From: Chthonomonas sp.
Lineage (GTDB): Bacteria > Armatimonadota > Fimbriimonadia > Fimbriimonadales > Fimbriimonadaceae
Length of the DNA stretch: 53,650 nt
Direction of reading: 5' to 3'
Assembly (NCBI GenBank): GCA_016788585.1
Contig: JAEURP010000025.1
Span: 1 to 53,650 of the forward strand
Shown in pieces: positions 48,704 to 53,650 of the stretch (position 1 is its first letter; every line of letters begins with the position of its first letter). The notes below the pieces were generated by a model. The model ran no database searches, had not been told where the DNA came from, and worked only from the letters and a program-made list of their open reading frames with translations. Position numbers and translations under genes: made by a program.

Positions 48704-49516
48704 TTAAAGGTGTTCCTCAGTCTGAGCGTTCTCCGGAACCGGGGGCGGAACGCCCTCTAGCTCGATTTGGGCAACGAGGCGGTCAAAGCTAATCTCTTCG
48801 AGGGCTTTATCCACGGCGTCAAGCTGGGATTTAGCATCGCCAATCGTTTCGAGGAAGGCTTGGTGCTCGGCCTCAGGGGATTTGCCCATGAGCCGGTAGC
48901 CAAGGAGCCGCACGCGGAGAGAGTCGAGCGTCGTGATGAAGACCGTAGTTTGGGCCTCGCAGCGATGGATGCCGGCGGTGACGGCGGCGAGGCGTTGGCG
49001 GTACTCGGCGACATTGCGGTCGGCAAGTTGATAGAGCTCTTGTGCTTTCTTGTCGGTGGGCGTCGAGGACGGGCGTAGGTTCGAGGTGTCGGTGGATGCC
49101 ATGTGGCCCTCGCTCTTGCTCACTTCCGCTTGCATCACGTCAGCGCGCCGTAAGGCTTCATAGACGACATCGGCCGTGTACTGAACTCGCTCGCGAAGGA
49201 CGGGGAGTTCTTCGTCCCACGCATTCTTCAGCGCCGAGTAGGCTGAATCAAACCTGGCTAGCCGATCTCGAACGCTCTTCCAAAGGCCACGGTAGTGCCG
49301 GCTCATGAACTGCCTTTCGTCGAGCGATTGGTGAGCTCGCATTCCGATCCAACCAGCGGCCACGGCTAAACCAAGAATGAGCCAGGGCCAAATCGGGATC
49401 CTTTGGAGGCCAAACCAGCCCAAAATGACCAAAGCTCCAATAGACAGTGCCAGTGACTTTGGTGACCTCAGCTCGGCCAAGAAGAGCTCGCGGCGGTGGC
49501 TTCGTTCTGCTCGCAT
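48704..49516 (-). CDS. Hypothetical membrane protein with long helical domain
   Basis: A 270-residue protein. Two adjacent membrane segments (ALSIGALVILGWFGL, WPWLILGLAVAAGWIGM) near residues 25-60, then about 190 residues of charged helix (RFDSAYSALKNAWDEELPVL, ELYQLADRNVAEYRQRL), probably coiled coil in the cytosol. No family recognised. It starts 1 nt after the gatA stop. Confidence 0.7.
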   Translation of the reverse strand: MRAERSHRRELFLAELRSPKSLALSIGALVILGWFGLQRIPIWPWLILGLAVAAGWIGMRAHQSLDERQFMSRHYRGLWKSVRDRLARFDSAYSALKNAWDEELPVLRERVQYTADVVYEALRRADVMQAEVSKSEGHMASTDTSNLRPSSTPTDKKAQELYQLADRNVAEYRQRLAAVTAGIHRCEAQTTVFITTLDSLRVRLLGYRLMGKSPEAEHQAFLETIGDAKSQLDAVDKALEEISFDRLVAQIELEGVPPPVPENAQTEEHL

Positions 49517-49517
49517 C

Positions 49518-50957
49518 CTACATCTTTGGTGGAGTGATCTTTACTCCCAAGCACTGCTCGACCGAATAGGCGAGCTGAAGCAAGTCTTCGTCGCGGCTAA
49601 TCCCGCCAAGAAGCTGCAAACCAACCGGAAGTCCATCGCTCAGTCCACATGGCAAGGAAATCGCCGGAAAGCCACCCATGTTGGCGGGAATGGTGCAGTA
49701 ATCGAGCAGCTTGAGAGCGAGAGGATCGCCTTCGAGTTCACCGATCTTGAACGCGACGCAAGGAGAAGTCGGCGATAGAATGGCATCGCATGTCGAAAGG
49801 ACTTGCTCAAACTTAGCCGCCATCTTTCCGCGTACTTGCTGAGCCCGCAAATAGTAAGCATCATAGTAACCTGCGCTCAAGACATAAGTTCCGACTACAA
49901 TTCGCGTTCGGACTTCCTTTCCAAAAAGCTTGCCGCGAGTTTCTGCAACAACATTAACGTGGCCATCTCCAGATTCGCGAGGACCAAACCGAACCCCATC
50001 AAAGCGTGCAAGATTACTACTGGCCTCCGCAGGGGCAATGATATAGTAAGTAGTAACTCCTACTGTTATCTCAGGAATACTAACGGGTACGAACTCTACT
50101 CCTTCACCCTTGAGGGCTTGGATAGCAGAATCGACGGAGGCGAGTACTCCTGGCTCGGCTGAGTCGTCAAAAAGCTCGCTTGGAATGGCGATCCTTTTGC
50201 CTTTTAGTGATCCTGTCTTAAGGTCTCGGGCCGAGATTGGATCGGTAGGTAGCGAGGTCGCGTCGTGGTGGTCGTGCCCACTGATGACGGCGGCAAGATG
50301 GGCGCAGTCCTCAACAGATCGCCCAAAAGGACCGATCTGATCGAGTGACGAGGCAAAAGCGACGAGGCCGTACCTAGAGACCCGACCATAGGTAGGTTTG
50401 TATCCGACAATGCCGCACAAAGAAGCAGGCTGTCTGATGGAGCCTCCCGTGTCCGAACCGAGTGCAACGGGGCTCAAGTGTGCTGCTACTGCCGCGGCAG
50501 ACCCACCGCTCGATCCGCCCGGCGACCTTTCCAGGTCCCACGGGTTTCGGGTGACATGATAGGCACTTGTTTCCGTCGAGGCTCCGAACGCGAATTCGTC
50601 AAGATTCGTCTTACCGAGACTGATCAATCCTTGGGACTCCAGCTTGTCCACAACCATTGCGTTATAGGGCGGTATGTAGTTGGAGAGAATCCGGCTTGCG
50701 CATGTGGTCAGTAAGCCGCGAGTGCTGATATTGTCCTTGAGAGCAATGGGGACTCCGGTCAATGCCGAACCCTCGCCTGCATCGATCATTACCTGGGCCC
50801 GAGCGCAAGCCTCACTGTCTGGAGCTGAGCGAGTGATAAACGCCCCGACAGTGTCTTCTTTCGAAGCAAAGGCTTGAGCCACCTCGATCACCGAGGCCCC
50901 TCTGGAGCGCAATAGTGCCCCGATCTCAGTTGCTGATAACTCGGTAAGACTCGACAT
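49518..50957 (-). CDS. gatA: Glu-tRNA(Gln)/Asp-tRNA(Asn) amidotransferase subunit A
   Basis: Amidase subunit that supplies ammonia to convert Glu-tRNA(Gln) or Asp-tRNA(Asn). The Ser-cisSer-Lys triad is visible: ALKDN (Lys74), [11 protein letters not shown] (Ser149/150) and [12 protein letters not shown] (Ser173). Length 479 is typical. Start overlaps gatC by one base (TGATG). gatB is not in the window. Confidence 0.97.
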   Translation of the reverse strand: MSSLTELSATEIGALLRSRGASVIEVAQAFASKEDTVGAFITRSAPDSEACARAQVMIDAGEGSALTGVPIALKDNISTRGLLTTCASRILSNYIPPYNAMVVDKLESQGLISLGKTNLDEFAFGASTETSAYHVTRNPWDLERSPGGSSGGSAAAVAAHLSPVALGSDTGGSIRQPASLCGIVGYKPTYGRVSRYGLVAFASSLDQIGPFGRSVEDCAHLAAVISGHDHHDATSLPTDPISARDLKTGSLKGKRIAIPSELFDDSAEPGVLASVDSAIQALKGEGVEFVPVSIPEITVGVTTYYIIAPAEASSNLARFDGVRFGPRESGDGHVNVVAETRGKLFGKEVRTRIVVGTYVLSAGYYDAYYLRAQQVRGKMAAKFEQVLSTCDAILSPTSPCVAFKIGELEGDPLALKLLDYCTIPANMGGFPAISLPCGLSDGLPVGLQLLGGISRDEDLLQLAYSVEQCLGVKITPPKM

Positions 50958-51247
50958 CAGTCTTCGATGATAGTTGGGACCAAGAAAAGGCCAGCTTTAG
51001 CGGCAGCGGCATTTTGAAGCGCGGCTTCTCGTGGCAACCCGAATACGGGTTCATCATCGGCCCAAACGTTTTGTCTTGGGACAGCATGCGGCTTTGGCTG
51101 GCAACCCGTGACGTCGATTGCATTAATATCTTGAAAATGTCCAAGGAGCGCATTGAGCTCGCTTTGCAGCGCGACCAAGTCGGCTTCGCCCATTTCGAGC
51201 CGGGCCAGTTTCGCCACGTGGCGTACTTCATCCAAGGAGATACTCAT
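50957..51247 (-). CDS. gatC: Glu-tRNA(Gln)/Asp-tRNA(Asn) amidotransferase subunit C
   Basis: A 96-residue GatC that holds GatA and GatB together: VRHVAKLARLEMGEADL and QSELNALLGHFQDINAIDV are the family signature. Opens the minus-strand operon gatC-gatA-membrane protein-ispE-nucleotidyltransferase. A TATACT box ends 9 nt before its ATG, without a Shine-Dalgarno. Confidence 0.95.
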   Translation of the reverse strand: MSISLDEVRHVAKLARLEMGEADLVALQSELNALLGHFQDINAIDVTGCQPKPHAVPRQNVWADDEPVFGLPREAALQNAAAAKAGLFLVPTIIED

Positions 51248-51326
51248 TAGATGCTAAGTATAGTCCGCGGCCTGTCTGCAATTCATCCTGTCCTGAGACT
51301 GCATTTTCGCCATACTTGAAGTAGGC

Positions 51327-53342
51327 ATGCCACGACGCCGCGAAAAGCGCTACTACTCTGCGGTCACTTGGTCCGTAATTTTGGTGGGCATGATGGCGCT
51401 CGCTGGCTCGACCCTTCGGCGATTCATCCCGCGTCCCCCACTAAATGACTTGGAGCACGAGGCGGATCCGTTCTTAAAGGCCGCGGCAAGTCAACCAATT
51501 TCCTGGCGACTGCTAAGCAAGGAAGCCCTGGCCGAGGCACGGAGAGAAGGGAAGCCGATCCTTTTGGTCATTGGTCAGTCGACAAGTCTCACCGGACAAA
51601 TCCTCGACGGCTTTGGATTCACAGATTCAGAGATTGCGGACAATATTCGGCGAAGCTTCATACCCATCCGGGTCGACGCCGTTTCCCAGCCGTACCTCGC
51701 AGCTGCCTACGATCCTGTGAGGCGATCGCGCGATGGTTGGGATCCGACCCTACAAATCTGGTACCTGTCGCCAGACGGAAACCAATATGGCTCTTTGCTT
51801 TCGCAAAGCACGGATCCATCAACGGTCTTTAGAAGTCTAGCAAGCTCGATCGCATACAACTCGGATTACAGAGCTCGAACCCGAGACACGACCGCCGGAG
51901 AGTCACAGCGTCTTCAAGTGGCAGCTCTGCTTCAAGCCGGGTTGGCGACACCAGCAATTGAGAGCCACCTTGAAGCACTAAGGCAGGTGCAAGAGCCACT
52001 CTCTGGCGGCTGGCCCGGTCGATTTGGCACTCGTGTGCAGGCGTTGCCGCTGGCCTTCTTAATGAAGCACTCGCCACGTGATGCTGAGTCTGCCCTTGAG
52101 AAGCTGGCCACAAGCGGTATGGTGGACTGGATTAACGGCGGATTCTTTTCCTTGGCTCGGCAGCCGGAATGGCGCAATCCTGATTTCGAAAAGAGCGCTT
52201 TGGTTAACGCCGCACTGGTCGAAGTGTATGTACAAGCTGGACAGAACCCGCTTTACCGAGAAATCGGTTGCCTTGCCTTCGACTCTCTGGTTTCAGACTT
52301 TTGCGAGGACGGCTTTGTCCGAACTCACCGATTCGGCGACGGAAAGGCGAACCGGAGCGCGAAATCGAGTTTTTCGCCGCGCTTCCTACTAGATCACTTT
52401 GACGAAGCAAAGCGCGACCGCGCGACAAAGCTCTTCCGACTCGATTCACGCCAGTGGCCCGCCGCCCTTCCAAAAGTGGCTAGCAGCCAATTCTATCGAG
52501 AAAACCAAGCTGAGCTCTTGAGCCTCCTAGAGGACCTTCGTCGATCGAAGCAAGACGTCGATGAGAGATTCTCCAGTCAAATTACAGCCAGTGTTCATGG
52601 TTATGTAACGGCACGGCTTCTCGCTAGCGCAAGAATCCTGGGTGGGGAGTACACGCAGAAGGCAAACGAACTGTTCTCAAAACTCGCGGCCTTTCGAACG
52701 GGAGAAAACGATGTTCTTCGTCGGCGAAGCTTCGACTCAGAGCCCGCGTGTCTAGCTGACTACCTTGCTTACGCCGATGCCGCCCTCGAAAGCGCTTTGC
52801 TAAACAACAATCCAGACCATGCTAAAGATGGCCTTGCCGTGCTTAATCGAGCGTTGGACTTCTTCAGCTTGGGCCCAGGGGTTCTAAGCTACGCGAGTCC
52901 GGAGAGTTCGAGGGACTTGCCACCAGAAACCGTTATTCCCCAGATCATAGACAATGAATTGGAGAGTACAACGGCGTTGGCGATCCGGCTAGCGAAGCAA
53001 TACTCTTGGTACTTCGAGGTGGTTCATAGGTCCGATCAGACAGGTTTAAGAACCTTTGCCCGAACGGCTGTTTCGCACTTTGCTTCCATGGCAAACGAAA
53101 TTCAGATAGGGTTGTCTGGTTACTTTCGCGCAGCTTCTATGGTGCGTGATGATCGGTTCATTGTTGTCCGTGGACGCGGCTCTGCCGACCTAAGCCGGCA
53201 AGTGCAACAGAGGTTGCCTTGCGAGTTTGTCATTGCTCTTCCGAATCAAGGCGATGCTGAGATTGACGTTATGATCGGCGGAAAGAAGGTTCAGTTTCCG
53301 AGCGTCGATTCTGTCGCGGCGGCGTTCGGAATCAAAGAGTAG
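51327..53342 (+). CDS. Membrane-anchored SSP411/YyaL-like protein without CxxC
   Basis: A 671-residue protein. N-terminal membrane anchor (about 11-30, WSVILVGMMALAGS). Residues 55-160 match the thioredoxin-like DUF255 domain of SSP411/YyaL proteins (ISWRLLSKEALAEARREG, KPILLVIGQS, SFIPIRVDA). Where relatives have STCHWCH, this one has STSLTGQ (85-91), so both Cys are lost. The rest is the helical (alpha/alpha)6-like region, with WINGGFFSLARQPEWRNPDFEKS (shortened in practice to GGFFSLARQPEW) matching the conserved segment. Function of the family is unknown. CATACT lies 10 nt before the ATG. Confidence 0.8.
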   Translation: MPRRREKRYYSAVTWSVILVGMMALAGSTLRRFIPRPPLNDLEHEADPFLKAAASQPISWRLLSKEALAEARREGKPILLVIGQSTSLTGQILDGFGFTDSEIADNIRRSFIPIRVDAVSQPYLAAAYDPVRRSRDGWDPTLQIWYLSPDGNQYGSLLSQSTDPSTVFRSLASSIAYNSDYRARTRDTTAGESQRLQVAALLQAGLATPAIESHLEALRQVQEPLSGGWPGRFGTRVQALPLAFLMKHSPRDAESALEKLATSGMVDWINGGFFSLARQPEWRNPDFEKSALVNAALVEVYVQAGQNPLYREIGCLAFDSLVSDFCEDGFVRTHRFGDGKANRSAKSSFSPRFLLDHFDEAKRDRATKLFRLDSRQWPAALPKVASSQFYRENQAELLSLLEDLRRSKQDVDERFSSQITASVHGYVTARLLASARILGGEYTQKANELFSKLAAFRTGENDVLRRRSFDSEPACLADYLAYADAALESALLNNNPDHAKDGLAVLNRALDFFSLGPGVLSYASPESSRDLPPETVIPQIIDNELESTTALAIRLAKQYSWYFEVVHRSDQTGLRTFARTAVSHFASMANEIQIGLSGYFRAASMVRDDRFIVVRGRGSADLSRQVQQRLPCEFVIALPNQGDAEIDVMIGGKKVQFPSVDSVAAAFGIKE

Positions 53343-53363
53343 CAGGCGGGGGCGGGCGCCAGC

Positions 53364-53369
53364 TATAAT
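53364..53369 (+). promoter_or_regulatory. -10 box of the tRNA-Ser gene
   Basis: Perfect TATAAT ending 10 nt before the mature tRNA 5' end. No -35 match upstream in the GC-rich stretch. Confidence 0.6.
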
Positions 53370-53379
53370 TTCTCTGGCC

Positions 53380-53468
<89 letters not shown>

Positions 53469-53532
53469 CTTCTTTGATTTGGGTCTGAAACCAGGTTCAA
53501 ATCCAATTTACCACGGTCTCCCAGACTCAAAC

Positions 53533-53554
53533 GTACGCAAGATGTACGCAAGAT
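53533..53554. repeat. Tandem 11-bp direct repeat
   Basis: GTACGCAAGAT occurs twice back to back, between the tRNA-Ser gene and an inverted tRNA 5' half. The 11-mer could mark a recombination core. Confidence 0.7.
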
Positions 53555-53555
53555 T

Positions 53556-53598
53556 CCGAAGCATGAGTGCGGCTGCTAGACCACTCTGCGACCTCTCC
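53556..53598 (-). other. Inverted 5' half of a tRNA-Ser-like gene
   Basis: On the minus strand GGAGAGGTCGCA starts a copy of the first ~43 nt of a tRNA-Ser: same acceptor 5' strand and first D-arm bases as the intact gene, a D loop with GTGGTCTAG, an anticodon stem CCGCA/TTCGG (one mismatch) and a loop CTCATGC with CAT in the anticodon place. No matching variable arm, T arm or 3' acceptor follows, so it looks truncated. The remaining bases to the window end (53599-53650) show no clear feature. Confidence 0.6.
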
Positions 53599-53650
53599 GG
53601 GGACGTGCAAACGTGGCTATTCAGGGTTCATGCTCTAGCGAGATGCAGCC

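Overview
The window reads as chromosomal DNA of a free-living bacterium with an outer membrane. The best guess is a member of the Armatimonadota (Fimbriimonas-like). This rests on gene content and style, not on a marker-gene comparison: an SLH-domain porin ending in Phe, a TolC/periplasmic-adaptor pair, secreted dockerin proteins, a [4Fe-4S]-type PurF, GatCA, the MEP isoprenoid route (dxs, ispE) and a sigma-70-type promoter set with many apparently leaderless starts. No phage structural genes, transposases or CRISPR arrays were seen.

Layout. 1-8.6 kb (+): cell-surface block with an SLH porin (5' end at the window edge), a peptidoglycan amidase, a LacI-type regulator and two dockerin proteins; two LacI-operator-like palindromes precede the first dockerin gene. 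8.6-14.4 kb (-): TolC, a cyclase/NB-ATPase/TPR regulator and a periplasmic adaptor, with no inner-membrane pump. 14.6-18.9 kb: dxs (+), an SRPBCC protein (-), tmRNA (+), purF (-). 18.9-23.7 kb (+): a very tight seven-gene operon with two tandem ClpS-like adaptors, a DUF4434 protein, hisN-like, ruvX, mltG and a YqeG-phosphatase/GtrA fusion. 23.7-26.3 kb: small accessory block (HNH protein, membrane protein, fibronectin-III protein) followed by palindromic repeats. 26.3-28.6 kb: mgtE (-) and a squalene/phytoene-synthase-like protein without its Asp-rich motifs (+).

28.6-37.9 kb: an esterase (+) overlaps the end of a six-gene minus-strand operon (DUF5107/TPR, M60 metallopeptidase, ABC exporter, FAD oxidoreductase, aroE, tsaC). 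38-42.4 kb (+): Pro/Glu-rich membrane protein, Ser/Thr kinase, coaD, coiled-coil protein, then sufT-rrf2-iscA behind a consensus promoter. 42.5-46.9 kb: uvrC (-, apparently with a non-canonical start), two small orphans (-), an ECF sigma factor, a YjfB-like protein and two small proteins (+). 46.9-51.2 kb (-): gatC-gatA-membrane protein-ispE-nucleotidyltransferase plus one small orphan. 51.3-53.65 kb (+): a membrane-anchored SSP411-like protein without its CxxC, tRNA-Ser(CGA), and an inverted 5' half of a tRNA-Ser-like gene at the edge.

Cross-cutting signals: a TANNNT box lies 6-8 nt before the start codon of many genes that open a transcription unit. Several intergenic gaps are filled by degenerate short-word repeats, and two coding regions have absorbed such repeats in frame. 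The most novel items are the pump-less TolC/regulator/adaptor cluster, the ClpS-ClpS-...-MltG operon, the YqeG-GtrA fusion, the M60/ABC/DUF5107 operon and the leaderless start signature.
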